Below, piece by piece: positions 51,414 to 60,552 of a stretch of 64,000 nt of DNA. A program made the position numbers and the translations under genes. Source of the DNA: Chitinophagales bacterium (GTDB lineage Bacteria; Bacteroidota; Bacteroidia; Chitinophagales; UBA10324); the NCBI GenBank assembly GCA_019694975.1, contig JAIBAY010000004.1, forward strand, positions 124,001 through 188,000. The letters are read 5' to 3'. How positions within the stretch are numbered: the first letter of the stretch is position 1; every line of letters begins with the position of its first letter. Below the pieces are notes generated by a model. The model had not been told where the DNA came from, did not search any database, and worked only from the letters and a program-made list of their open reading frames with translations.

Positions 51414-51560
51414 TATGGTCAGCTTATAACTTCGGTTTTGCGTCGGGCGGGGCTTTGTGTTTTGTTTGACGATTTTTCTGTATATTTAGTTTTCGACTCC
51501 TAATAAAGTTTTGTGCGAGTAATTTCAGCCGAACGCAATGCCGCAATCCGTCATACTGCA

Positions 51561-52610
51561 TCATTGGCGCACCTTCCATTGCCGGAGGCGGTTTCTCCAG
51601 AGCACTGCTGTTTCTATACATCGTGATAGTACCGGGTTCAGGTCAAATACCAATTGCTCCGGATAATTCACTTCCTCTCCGCCGAATCCCATCTTGAAGC
51701 GATTGATATTGTGAAGTGATACTCCTTTCCTGCCGGCAATGGCAATACCGCCAAAGTCAAGCGTGCTGATTCGCGCCTGCCTGCATAATTCCATCACATG
51801 ATAAAATGCCGTATAGAGTATGGGAATACTTCTTTTATAGCTGATGGTGGTTACACCGAGATAATAGTAAGCCGTGTTACCCTGGAAAATAATCACGATT
51901 CCGCCAACGGTACGGCCATCCATTACCGCCTGCAGCATGATGCCTTTTTTAAACAGTTGAATATAGCGGCCTACCGCAATAAAAAGCTTTCGTGCATCAT
52001 CGTCATTCACCGGCAGTTTGCGGTGACGGTACATTTCAATATAAAGCTGAGCGAGCTGAAGCGCCTGTTCATCTGTTGTTGCCTCAAGGTAGCTGATCTG
52101 ATGTTTCAATCCCTGCCGCACACTCTTTTGATGGTGATGGCTGAACGATTTCATGAGTTGTGCCGGCTCGTGGTCGAGTGCAAGCCACCAGCTTTTCCAG
52201 TTGAACAGGCGCGCAGACTGACGGAAAGAGATCAGCCTGCCGGTTTTTTCAACTGCTTCGCGGCCGCCATCACGATCGGGAACAGGAAGCTGAACGGTAA
52301 ACCGCCACCAACCATTTTTTTTGAGCCAACGGGCCATGCCGGCAATAATTTGCGGCAGCTCCTCCTGATTAATTAATACCGGCCCGAAGGCAAGCTGAAG
52401 GGTTCGCAGACTTTTTATCTCTACTGCAGCATACGCCAGCAGGCTTCCCGTAGGATCGGTTACAGCCAGCAGTCTTTTGGGATGCGGATCGAGCTGCATC
52501 CAGTCGGGATCCTGGTAAAAGAAACGGTGAGGTGACTGATTAAATATTTTTTTTGCGGAAATAAAAAACGCTTCGGTCCAGCCGTCGAGCAGTTGATACT
52601 GATACATCAT
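51561..52610 (-). CDS. FemAB-like GNAT acyltransferase
   Basis: A 349-residue protein of the FemAB/acetyltransferase_6 type: two GNAT-like halves with FSHHHQKSVRQGLKHQI in the first and VIIFQGNTAYYYLGVTT, LDFGGIAI and FKMGFGGEEV in the second. Glycan-locus members attach acyl or aminoacyl groups to sugar amines. It overlaps the next upstream methyltransferase gene by 4 nt and is the last gene of a four-gene minus-strand run (glycosyltransferase, deacetylase, methyltransferase, acyltransferase). Related genes occur at 57067 and at the right edge. Confidence 0.82.
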   Translation of the reverse strand: MMYQYQLLDGWTEAFFISAKKIFNQSPHRFFYQDPDWMQLDPHPKRLLAVTDPTGSLLAYAAVEIKSLRTLQLAFGPVLINQEELPQIIAGMARWLKKNGWWRFTVQLPVPDRDGGREAVEKTGRLISFRQSARLFNWKSWWLALDHEPAQLMKSFSHHHQKSVRQGLKHQISYLEATTDEQALQLAQLYIEMYRHRKLPVNDDDARKLFIAVGRYIQLFKKGIMLQAVMDGRTVGGIVIIFQGNTAYYYLGVTTISYKRSIPILYTAFYHVMELCRQARISTLDFGGIAIAGRKGVSLHNINRFKMGFGGEEVNYPEQLVFDLNPVLSRCIETAVLWRNRLRQWKVRQ

Positions 52611-53374
52611 AGCTTATGTGCCTGGACAAATATCCAAGGAATAGCCGTATCCACCAACTGATGCGATTCAATCGTTTTACCTGATTTAAGATCCCACCAT
52701 TGCATCAGTTCAAACCCTGCCTGGTGAAGGTCTTTCAGTTGCTTCTCCGGTAACAGGTAGAAGATGAGTGTGTGAAAGTTATCTGCACCATCGTACATGG
52801 AAAATATTTCCTTGCCCACATATTGACTCGGTGGCCCGTTCAGCTTATGCAGCATTTTTATGCGTTTCAGTTCCCATGGAATGGTGAAAGGACTGTTGGG
52901 CATCTGAAAAGAGTACAGGTTATACAGATGCCGTACATTATGAAATGAAAACAACAGTGTTCCACCCGGCTTCAGGACGCGCCTGAACTCAGCAAGAATG
53001 CGCGTCCGCCCTTCATAGTCCACGCAATCTATACCGTTAAAAGAGAAAAGTACAATGTCAAACTGATCATCCGGAAAGGCAGACAAATCCCTGGCATCCA
53101 TCTCAAACAGTTCAACATTCTTCATCGACTTGTATTTGCGCTTGCAATAGCGGATCATGGCACCGGAATAATCTATACCGGTATAGTGTGCCACTTTAGG
53201 AGCAAAAGAATAGGTCGTCCGGCCGCCGCCGATGCCGACGTCCAGCATTTTCAAAGGCAAATTGCTTTTGCTTAATGTCTGCAGGAATTTTTTTTCAGGC
53301 GGAAACAGCCAGTGCCAGCCAAAGTACCTGGAAGAGATCTTTTGATTTTCATACACTTCTTTATTCTTGTCCAT
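52607..53374 (-). CDS. Class I SAM-dependent methyltransferase
   Basis: A 255-residue methyltransferase with the SAM motif KMLDVGIGGGRTTYSFAP, acidic motif II (VELFEMDARDLSAF) and motif IV/V (FDIVLFSFNGIDCVDYEGR, LKPGGTLLFSFHNVRHL). The C-terminal half has an insert of about 60 residues (MPNSPFTIPWELKRIKMLHK). The overlap of 14 nt with the deacetylase gene and 4 nt with the acyltransferase gene shows one operon. It probably methylates a sugar or lipid-linked intermediate of the surface glycan; the acceptor is not known. Confidence 0.87.
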   Translation of the reverse strand: MDKNKEVYENQKISSRYFGWHWLFPPEKKFLQTLSKSNLPLKMLDVGIGGGRTTYSFAPKVAHYTGIDYSGAMIRYCKRKYKSMKNVELFEMDARDLSAFPDDQFDIVLFSFNGIDCVDYEGRTRILAEFRRVLKPGGTLLFSFHNVRHLYNLYSFQMPNSPFTIPWELKRIKMLHKLNGPPSQYVGKEIFSMYDGADNFHTLIFYLLPEKQLKDLHQAGFELMQWWDLKSGKTIESHQLVDTAIPWIFVQAHKL

Positions 53375-54350
53375 GTGCCACAGTTCTTTTTTTCAGCATC
53401 AGGTTGAATCCTTCCATCTTCAGCACATTCATGTTGATATCGCCGGCGGAAGGAGTAACCCTTGGAAACAATACGGGTAAGCCATGCATCTTTTCGGGAT
53501 GGAAGAAAGCATCGCCTGCCGAAAATACATATTTGTAGCCGGCCTGTGCCGCATGATTCATCACTGCCTGATCATATTGCCCTGCCGGAAATGCGAAACA
53601 ATGCACGGCATGTCCCAGCATTTTTTCAAGCGTCGTTTTTGATTCACTGATTTCCTGCGTCAATACCGCCGTACCTACTGCCGCATTTAAGATCACATGC
53701 GTCCAGCCATGCGATCCGATCTCTATGCCCGCTGTCTCACAGTATTTCAGATCCTGTTCGTTCATCATCTTCGGGTAATAAAGGTCGCCGGCACACGCAA
53801 GCTCCAGCTGCGACACGATATTTTCTGCCTGTTGCATAGGAAGATCTTTCAGCAGGAGCATGGCTTGCAGGGCAACTTTGGGTGCATTCTTTTCCATAAC
53901 ATCCATCGCATAGGGAATCATGAACTCCGACAGCGAAAATTTTTGCCGCGATTTTAAATGATCTTCCACCACGAGGTTAAGCCGGTAAGTCCAGTTGGGC
54001 TTATTATCAAGTACGGATGAAATCAGCACATGGTGCACTGCCGGCAAATTATTTTCCGCGAGGATGGGCAAAGCATTTTCCATGAAATCATAAAAGCCGT
54101 CATCAAACGTGATCATCAGTTTTGGTAATAATGTCTTTTCATTCCATTGCGCCGGCAGTATTACAGCATAATGTTTTTTACAATACAACATCAGTGACCG
54201 GAAGAGATCCACTTTCAGCGGTGCCCAAACATGATTCCGCTCATTGCTGATGCGATGCAGGCATAAAATGGTAATGGTTTCTTTTTTATTCACCCGGAGG
54301 AAGTGTGCTACTCCGCCAATCCGCAAAAGCATAGCGAGCATTTCTTTCAT
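53361..54350 (-). CDS. Polysaccharide deacetylase (NodB-type)
   Basis: A 329-residue carbohydrate esterase 4 family protein. The first motif is TFDDG (81-85) and the metal-binding His pair is in EIGSHGWTHVIL; a later stretch FAFPAGQYDQAVMNHAAQ has the expected F/YP.G pattern. It removes N-acetyl groups from sugars such as GlcNAc using a divalent metal. No signal peptide is seen, which suggests it acts in the cytoplasm on a lipid-linked precursor. It lies 6 nt after a glycosyltransferase gene and overlaps the methyltransferase gene by 14 nt. Free amines so made could be substrates of the FemAB-like acyltransferases nearby. Confidence 0.88.
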   Translation of the reverse strand: MKEMLAMLLRIGGVAHFLRVNKKETITILCLHRISNERNHVWAPLKVDLFRSLMLYCKKHYAVILPAQWNEKTLLPKLMITFDDGFYDFMENALPILAENNLPAVHHVLISSVLDNKPNWTYRLNLVVEDHLKSRQKFSLSEFMIPYAMDVMEKNAPKVALQAMLLLKDLPMQQAENIVSQLELACAGDLYYPKMMNEQDLKYCETAGIEIGSHGWTHVILNAAVGTAVLTQEISESKTTLEKMLGHAVHCFAFPAGQYDQAVMNHAAQAGYKYVFSAGDAFFHPEKMHGLPVLFPRVTPSAGDINMNVLKMEGFNLMLKKRTVAHGQE

Positions 54351-54356
54351 TGACTG

Positions 54357-55679
54357 TCAGCTGCCGGTGATTGTATGAATGATGGAAGCAAGCTTTTTTG
54401 CCTGGCTGCGGCGTGAAAAACTGTCGATAACAGCATCGTCAGGTGTAACAGATGAGCGGCCACTGAGATAATTGTTATACACTTCGGCTACTTTCCTGCC
54501 GCAGCTTTCGGCATCATTGGCAATGATTCCCAGTCCGGAACGGTTGAGTGTTTCTTCCAGCTCATCATAATCAGACGGACACAGCAACACCGGCTTCCGG
54601 AAGGCCAGGTAGTTAAACACTTTACTGGGTATCACACCTTTTACACCATGGTATCCAATGCTGAGGAGCAAATGCGAAGCATTCACAGTATCCATTACTT
54701 CCTGTTCACTCAGCCAGCCTGTAACCGTTACCGGAACATTCCATGCTGCGGCGCACTTCCTGATTCTTTCACCTTGCTGAAGATCGTACGCCGTGCCGAC
54801 GAAAATAATTTCGATGTCGCGGGTATTTAATGCTGCCATCGCTTTAGCCATGCCCTCAAAAAATATTTCAATCTGCTGTTTCCAGTAAAGATTTCCGAGA
54901 TAGCTGATGGTGAACTTTTTGCCGGTAGCCGGTTGCAGTTTTCCCAGGTCAATATCATGGCCATTGTAAATCACCTTTGCAGGACGCAATACATAGTTGG
55001 AAATTTTATCAACGAAGTAACGTGATACGGTGGTCACCATGCTGGCCGATGACAGCCATCGTTTCTCACTCCTGCTCTCAAAGAAAGAGAGGATGCGGTC
55101 TGGAAGGGATTTTTTCCCGGTGATGTGACTTTCAATGGTATAGTTGGATGTCCATGACGTGGTATTCCAGTCATCGCGGTAATCTGCTATCCACGGTTTG
55201 CCGGTTGCCTTGTGTAGTTTATGACAGATACTGAACAGGCCGAAGGGCATCGCGGAAGTGACTATGATTTTTATCGATGGGTCTTTCCGGATCAGTTCTC
55301 TTGCAAACGTGTAAAAATTGCGGTAGGCAAGTGCATGCGTGGTAAAGTTCTGGGCAATCAGTTCGAGGTAAGTCAATGCTTTTCTCAGCAAAACCATTCT
55401 TGATTCACCGTAACGGTTTAGCACCATGTCGCGGATGCCGCCTTTGAAGGGAAGGTAATACACCTCATACCCGTCTTCCACACGGTGCACAACCGAGTTA
55501 CCTGTAGGCATGAACAAGTCATTCCTGTTTTTCAGCGGCCGGTCCCAGTTACGGGTGATGACGACAGGCCAAAGATCAAAATCATGCAGATGGCGTGCCC
55601 ATGAAAAGGTGCGGTGGGCGCCGGGGAGATTGCATGGAAAAAAGAAATAAGAGAGGATCAGTACTTTCTGTTTTTGCAT
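54357..55679 (-). CDS. Glycosyltransferase, GT4
   Basis: A 440-residue GT-B enzyme: N-terminal LILSYFFFPCNLPGAHRTFSW, then IIVTSAMPFGLFSICHKLHK and WIADYRDDW, and a C-terminal donor domain (FTISYLGNLYWKQQIEIFFE, SHLLLSIGYHGVKGVIPSKV, FNYLAFRKPVLLCPSDYDEL). The DYRDDW and KVFNYLAFRKPVLL blocks are typical of GT4 enzymes in exopolysaccharide loci. It is the first gene of the minus-strand run that continues with the deacetylase. Donor sugar unknown. Confidence 0.87.
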   Translation of the reverse strand: MQKQKVLILSYFFFPCNLPGAHRTFSWARHLHDFDLWPVVITRNWDRPLKNRNDLFMPTGNSVVHRVEDGYEVYYLPFKGGIRDMVLNRYGESRMVLLRKALTYLELIAQNFTTHALAYRNFYTFARELIRKDPSIKIIVTSAMPFGLFSICHKLHKATGKPWIADYRDDWNTTSWTSNYTIESHITGKKSLPDRILSFFESRSEKRWLSSASMVTTVSRYFVDKISNYVLRPAKVIYNGHDIDLGKLQPATGKKFTISYLGNLYWKQQIEIFFEGMAKAMAALNTRDIEIIFVGTAYDLQQGERIRKCAAAWNVPVTVTGWLSEQEVMDTVNASHLLLSIGYHGVKGVIPSKVFNYLAFRKPVLLCPSDYDELEETLNRSGLGIIANDAESCGRKVAEVYNNYLSGRSSVTPDDAVIDSFSRRSQAKKLASIIHTITGS

Positions 55680-55802
55680 GATACTTCACCGTGACCGGCT
55701 GCTTTGCCCCCAGCAAGAATTTTGTGAAAGATAGTTGAAACTTAACTAAAATTACGCAGGGGAATTCCATCGTTCAGTTATCGCTTTCATCACTTCCATG
55801 CC

Positions 55803-57077
55803 ATGCCTGAAGCAATCGCACCTGCCGTGCTTATCTGCATTACACACTCTTTTCCTTTCGACATTGGCGATGAGCACTTTGAAGATGAGTTAAAAGTGCT
55901 GAGTGAAAGAGGTGTGGAAGTGATCGTCGTGCCGCGTTCGGCGGTGAAAGAGCAAACACGGTTGTTGCCGCAACAGGTGAAGATCTTGTGGATTCCGTTC
56001 AGGCTTTCACTGGTGGCAAAATGGAAAGCGCTGTTACAACTTGACTGGAAGGTGTTGCGCGGGGAATTCAATTTCGTCAGGAAAAATTTTAGCCGTTGGC
56101 CTGCATTGGCGCTGCTGCGTAATATGTTTGGGTCGTTGCTGATAGCGACAGACCTCTGCAGCAAGCTCCGTCCTGTGGTAGATCGATATGCGTCGCAGGG
56201 TTATACCGTTCACCTGTATTCTTACTGGAATGATCTTTCCGCTGTTGCGCTTGCCTTGCTGAAGAGCAGGTTCCCGGTTGTCAATGCCTGTTCCCGGGCG
56301 CATGCTTTCGAGATCTATGATGAGCGGCATGCAGGCAATTATATTCCGTTTCAGCAGATCAAGTTCGATAAGCTGAACAGGATTTTTTTTATCTCTTCCT
56401 TCGGACTGAACTATATCCGGCAGCGTTTTCCCGCACTGCATTTTGAAAACTGCCGTCTTGCACGGCTCGGTTGTTTTGAAATGCCGGGCGCACCATATAC
56501 AAAGCATGCAAGCTGTATCCGGATAATGAGCATCGGATACAACTATTCCGTCAAGCGGATTGAGCTACTGGCGGAATCACTGACTGCGGTTACCGGACTG
56601 GAAGTGCAATGGAAACATGTGGGAACCGCCATGCATGACAGGAGCCGTTATGAAAAACGGGTGAGGGAGCTGCTTTCCGTCAACAGCACGGTGCAGCTTC
56701 AGTTTACCGGAAATTTAAACCATCAGCAACTGGCGGAATTATATGCGTCAACTTCATTTGACCTGCTGCTCAACCTCAGCGCGCTGGAAGGTGTGCCGGT
56801 AAGCATGATGGAATGTATGTCTGCCGGCATTCCCGTGATGGCAACAGCCGTGGGAGGTGTTCCTGAAATTGTGAAAGACGGATTCAACGGCGTACTGTTG
56901 CCAGCCAATCCTTCGCCCCGCGAAGTAGCGGCAGCCCTGGAAAAATTTCATGCAAAGAGTGAAGCGGAGATCATGTCATTCCGGAAGCATGCGCATGATA
57001 CCTGGCAGCAACAATACAATGCCGCTATCAATTATCCTGTATTTGCAAAAGAGCTGATGCCGGCTGTTAACGCCTGA
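55803..57077 (+). CDS. Glycosyltransferase, GT4
   Basis: A 424-residue GT-B glycosyltransferase with SFPFDIGDEHFEDELKVLSE near the N-terminus and the classic GT4 donor site LLNLSALEGVPVSMMECMSA with GIPVMATAVGGVPEIVKDGF. The glutamates in SALEG and MMEC make the EX7E motif. It is alone on the plus strand between opposite-facing genes and its 3' end overlaps the convergent acyltransferase gene by 11 nt. It probably adds one sugar to the glycan repeat. Confidence 0.92.
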   Translation: MPEAIAPAVLICITHSFPFDIGDEHFEDELKVLSERGVEVIVVPRSAVKEQTRLLPQQVKILWIPFRLSLVAKWKALLQLDWKVLRGEFNFVRKNFSRWPALALLRNMFGSLLIATDLCSKLRPVVDRYASQGYTVHLYSYWNDLSAVALALLKSRFPVVNACSRAHAFEIYDERHAGNYIPFQQIKFDKLNRIFFISSFGLNYIRQRFPALHFENCRLARLGCFEMPGAPYTKHASCIRIMSIGYNYSVKRIELLAESLTAVTGLEVQWKHVGTAMHDRSRYEKRVRELLSVNSTVQLQFTGNLNHQQLAELYASTSFDLLLNLSALEGVPVSMMECMSAGIPVMATAVGGVPEIVKDGFNGVLLPANPSPREVAAALEKFHAKSEAEIMSFRKHAHDTWQQQYNAAINYPVFAKELMPAVNA

Positions 57078-58035
57078 ACTGTTTACGCAATCCGGATTTC
57101 GCCGATTGCAACACAGAACTGATTTTAGACAACTCAAAAAATCCCTGCTGCAACGCGCCAAATGAACGGAAATAATTTTCCACTCCCCTGATCATCGATC
57201 CTTCAAAATCAAATTGCTTCACCGTGGATTTCAAATCATTAAAGCATTGCCAGAAAAGATGACTCATTACACCGGCATTACCAAAGTCATTGTTCTTTCC
57301 GCCAATAATATAATAGGCGCTCTGTTGATCCCAGGCAACCATGATACCTCCGGCAACAGTTCCGTGAGCATCTCTCGATAACCAGATATCGCCGGACTGG
57401 TGTTTACGGCATGCTGCGTAAATCCGTTGCAACAAGGCCGCGTCAAAGGGAATATCCATTGCCTTGCTTTTAAAGTTGGCGGCAAGCATTGCATAAAATG
57501 GCTGCACTGCACTGCTGCGCTCCACCGTAAACTGCTTTTCCGCTTTATGGATTTCTCTTTTCACTTTATCACTAAAATGTTTGCGCAGAGTTTCCGGTTG
57601 TGAAATATCGGGCAGCACATAAGTGTAGCGTGTTGTCTGATGGTAGCCTTTCCAATAAAACGGCAGCCAGTTCTGATAATGGTAATGCCAGCGCTGTAAA
57701 AAGAAATCGTGGGCAGGCAGCTGCAGGATAATTTGTTCCAGCAGTTGCATCTCTTTAGCGAGGCGCTCCTTGTAATCAACCTGTGGCAGTAAGAGATTCG
57801 GGCCAAGGAACTGCGTGAGCTTCGGCATGATGAGCTCTGTGCCCAGCAAGCTTTTCTTCATAACATAAGGCGCGGAAGCAATCAGCTTGCCGTCTTCCAT
57901 GATCTCAATGGCATGCCAGGCGCCGGGCGCTACCGCATCCAGCCAGAACGGCTGATGAAAAAGCGGAACACTTAATTGGACTAAACGGTGATATGTTGCA
58001 GGTGTTTCCAATGTATCCTGATATTGAAGAAACAA
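57067..58035 (-). CDS. FemAB-like GNAT acyltransferase
   Basis: A 322-residue FemAB-type protein related in layout to the gene at 51561. It has FHQPFWLDAVAPGAWHAIEI, KHFSDKVKREIHKAEKQFTV, GGIMVAWDQQSAYYIIGGKN and QFDFEGSMIRGVENYFRSFG, the last being the usual C-terminal GNAT block. Likely acylates an amino group on a sugar. It is convergent with the preceding glycosyltransferase gene (11-nt overlap) and follows the next glycosyltransferase gene by 51 nt on the minus strand. Substrate not known. Confidence 0.8.
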   Translation of the reverse strand: MFLQYQDTLETPATYHRLVQLSVPLFHQPFWLDAVAPGAWHAIEIMEDGKLIASAPYVMKKSLLGTELIMPKLTQFLGPNLLLPQVDYKERLAKEMQLLEQIILQLPAHDFFLQRWHYHYQNWLPFYWKGYHQTTRYTYVLPDISQPETLRKHFSDKVKREIHKAEKQFTVERSSAVQPFYAMLAANFKSKAMDIPFDAALLQRIYAACRKHQSGDIWLSRDAHGTVAGGIMVAWDQQSAYYIIGGKNNDFGNAGVMSHLFWQCFNDLKSTVKQFDFEGSMIRGVENYFRSFGALQQGFFELSKISSVLQSAKSGLRKQFRR

Positions 58036-58086
58036 AGATTGAAAATCAACTTGCCGCTAACGGTCGGCACTCACTTGCGGCGTTAA

Positions 58087-59256
58087 TTAAGTGGTGTATG
58101 CAACAGCATTTGGTCTTCTGTACTTCAACTCATTCCGGTAAAGCACGGTAAGTTTGTCAACGTAATTACCGATGTCAAATTTCTCCGCACTTTCCCGGGC
58201 CCGGTTTGAAAACCCAATGTATGTGTTTTCATCTTTCGCAACATCCATTATTTTTTTTGCAAATAATTCGGGATCATGACTGCTTACCACGAAGCCGTTA
58301 CTTCCGTCCTCCACGATGTTGCGGGTACCTTTGCCATCGAGGCTGATCACCGGCAACCCAACTGACAACGCTTCTGCCAATGCAAGCCCGAAGGGTTCGT
58401 TACTGGCTGCATGCACATAAATATCTGCCTGCTGTAAATAGGCCTCCACATCCTGTACCATGCCATGCAAATGAACGGCATTTTCCAGCTGATATTCTTT
58501 TACTTTCTTTTCCAGTTCATGCAACAGCGGGCCGTCACCGAGGAGATCAAGCTGAACCGGTATTCCTTTAGCACGAAGTTGCTGCACGACCAAAAGCAGA
58601 AATGCTTGGTTCTTGTTTTCATTCAAAGTGCCTGTACTAACTAACCTGATCAGTTGGCCGGAGGAGCCGTGTTGCTTGCTGCTGAATCTCTGCCGGTCGA
58701 TTGCATTCGGCAGAAGGTGCACCATGCCGCTTTTGTCGTTTAAATTACGCTGAAGGTATCGCTTGATTTCATGCGAATTCGCGATAAACTGATTGTGGCA
58801 GGCCTTGTATCTTTTCCTGATATGCCTGCCGGTAACCAAACGTATTGCATGCTGGCGGCTTAGCCACTGCCCGGCCGAAAGCCGTTCATATTGCGTAGTG
58901 ATTCCGTGAATGTGCGAGAAGTATGCTATATCCTTATACAGGTGTTCACGGCTCACCCAATCAGCATAAAACAGATGGGAATGAATGATATCGGGTTTTT
59001 GCTTCGTCATGATATGGTTCCAGTCTGCAAGGTCGCTCACTACATTCCATGGGAATTTCAGCACGACTGTGCTGCTGCACCGCACGATATTGATGTCACC
59101 GGTGGCTTCCGGAAAATCGTTCCGGTCATCAAACACGATCAGCACCGATTCGAAATCATTTCTTTTGTTCAGTTCACGGCAGATATCAAGGGTTAGTCGC
59201 TCAGCACCGCCGCGTTGCAGGTTATAAATGACATGCGCCACCCTGATTTTTTGCAT
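58087..59256 (-). CDS. Glycosyltransferase, GT4
   Basis: The start at 59256 (MQKIRVAHVIYNLQRGGAE...) is chosen because the earlier ATG at 59280 adds residues before the conserved N-terminal strand. The 389-residue enzyme shows GT4 hallmarks: VIYNLQRGGAERLTLDICRE, IIHSHLFYADW, HSHEIKRYL-like IANSHEIKRYL, and the donor site DIYVHAASNEPFGLALAEAL with GLPVISLDGKGTRNIVEDGS. The EX7E glutamates (NEPFGLALAE) are intact. It is divergent from the GT2 gene at 59342 across an 85-nt gap. Confidence 0.92.
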   Translation of the reverse strand: MQKIRVAHVIYNLQRGGAERLTLDICRELNKRNDFESVLIVFDDRNDFPEATGDINIVRCSSTVVLKFPWNVVSDLADWNHIMTKQKPDIIHSHLFYADWVSREHLYKDIAYFSHIHGITTQYERLSAGQWLSRQHAIRLVTGRHIRKRYKACHNQFIANSHEIKRYLQRNLNDKSGMVHLLPNAIDRQRFSSKQHGSSGQLIRLVSTGTLNENKNQAFLLLVVQQLRAKGIPVQLDLLGDGPLLHELEKKVKEYQLENAVHLHGMVQDVEAYLQQADIYVHAASNEPFGLALAEALSVGLPVISLDGKGTRNIVEDGSNGFVVSSHDPELFAKKIMDVAKDENTYIGFSNRARESAEKFDIGNYVDKLTVLYRNELKYRRPNAVAYTT

Positions 59257-59341
59257 GCGGCAAATTTGCACAATTTGCAAGAATGATTTTTATTGACTGC
59301 TATTGTTACGGCGTTTATACAGCGATTACCATCTTTGAACC

Positions 59342-60478
59342 ATGATACAGGTGAGGTTTGAAACAAATGAATGGGTAAAGCGGCTTGCCAAAGCGGTCAC
59401 CTTTACCCGCTATGTTTTATTACGGCCTGTTGTTGCATGGTTTAGCTATCACCTGTACTATCAGTTCCGTATCCGGGAAAAGCGGCACTCAAAAGCAGGG
59501 CTTCCGCTGAAAGACGGTATTGCATTTTGCCTCGTGGCAAGAGACGAGGCCTATACGATTGATGCATGCCTGCTTAGTATTGTTGGTTTTGCAGATCAGT
59601 TGATCGCCGTTGATAATGGCTCCACCGATGATACCTATGAAAGGATGCTTCGGTTCAGGGAACAGTACAGCGGTGTCATGGATATCACAGTGCTTCATCG
59701 TCCTGATCTCAATCTCCGTGACTGCCGGCAGCTATGTGTTGACCATGTGCAGCGAACCTGGTTTTTCCGCGGTGATGGTGATTTTTTATTGTTACCGGAA
59801 TATAAGCGGCTGAAGAAAAATATTTTAAAAAGCAGAATGCCCGGTGCCATATCACTGAAGCTGATTGAGCTTTTCGGTGATGAACATCATGGCAACAGGT
59901 ATGTCCGCTTCATACGACCGGGAGAATACTACCTGCGTTCGTTTGAAAGTGATGTGCGGTATGAAGAATTTTACGGCCGTATCGAACATGCCCGCATTCC
60001 GATCTACTACCGGCTGTCGCGTAATAAGACGGTAGGATTGATTCATGCTAATTTCTGTAAATCGAACAGGAGAATATTTTACCGCACCTGCTACCTCGAC
60101 TACCGTGAATATGTAAACAAGCATAAACAAGGCGTGGAATTTTCATACTATGAGAGCAGGTGGCTTCAACATGTATTTCAATCAGCTGATCATAATGTCA
60201 CCGAATACAGGATGGCGCGGCTGATCGCAGTTATGTGCGAACGGATCAATACGGCATATGAAGATGAGATTGCCAGGACCGGTATTGAAATATTCCAGTC
60301 TCCATACGTGGTGTTGTACAGGGATGACAAGCCCTTTTTACGGGTGCTGAAAAGTGAAGCGCATCAATACACTTCTACCTATATTTCCAAAATGGAAGAT
60401 CCTGCCTGGTTGCCCGATGCCGATGAGTTTTATGCTGACTCATTGCGCACAGCATTTGATGTTAACGAGGTAAGTTAA
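59342..60478 (+). CDS. Glycosyltransferase, GT2
   Basis: A 378-residue GT-A enzyme with the nucleotide-binding motifs LVARDEAYTIDACLLSIVGF, LIAVDNGSTDDTYERM and FRGDGDFLLLPEY, where GDGD is the probable metal-binding DXD-like site. The C-terminal half (about 200 residues) has no named domain. It is the only plus-strand gene in this stretch. It likely transfers a sugar from a UDP- or GDP-donor. CATCTTTG at 59330, one base off the -7 consensus, lies just upstream and may be the promoter. Confidence 0.87.
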   Translation: MIQVRFETNEWVKRLAKAVTFTRYVLLRPVVAWFSYHLYYQFRIREKRHSKAGLPLKDGIAFCLVARDEAYTIDACLLSIVGFADQLIAVDNGSTDDTYERMLRFREQYSGVMDITVLHRPDLNLRDCRQLCVDHVQRTWFFRGDGDFLLLPEYKRLKKNILKSRMPGAISLKLIELFGDEHHGNRYVRFIRPGEYYLRSFESDVRYEEFYGRIEHARIPIYYRLSRNKTVGLIHANFCKSNRRIFYRTCYLDYREYVNKHKQGVEFSYYESRWLQHVFQSADHNVTEYRMARLIAVMCERINTAYEDEIARTGIEIFQSPYVVLYRDDKPFLRVLKSEAHQYTSTYISKMEDPAWLPDADEFYADSLRTAFDVNEVS

Positions 60479-60552
60479 TGTTGCTTTGACGGGTTATGGA
60501 AAGTGCATGATGATGCATTACACGGTAATGATAACCTCATGCAGCATGAAGT

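Noticed and set aside
51422..51560. Extra coding sequence or element remnant after the AT-rich islet
   Set aside because: An open frame ending HKAPPDAKPKL looks like sequences sometimes seen at gene tails in Bacteroidota, but I cannot tie it to a family or repeat from this window.
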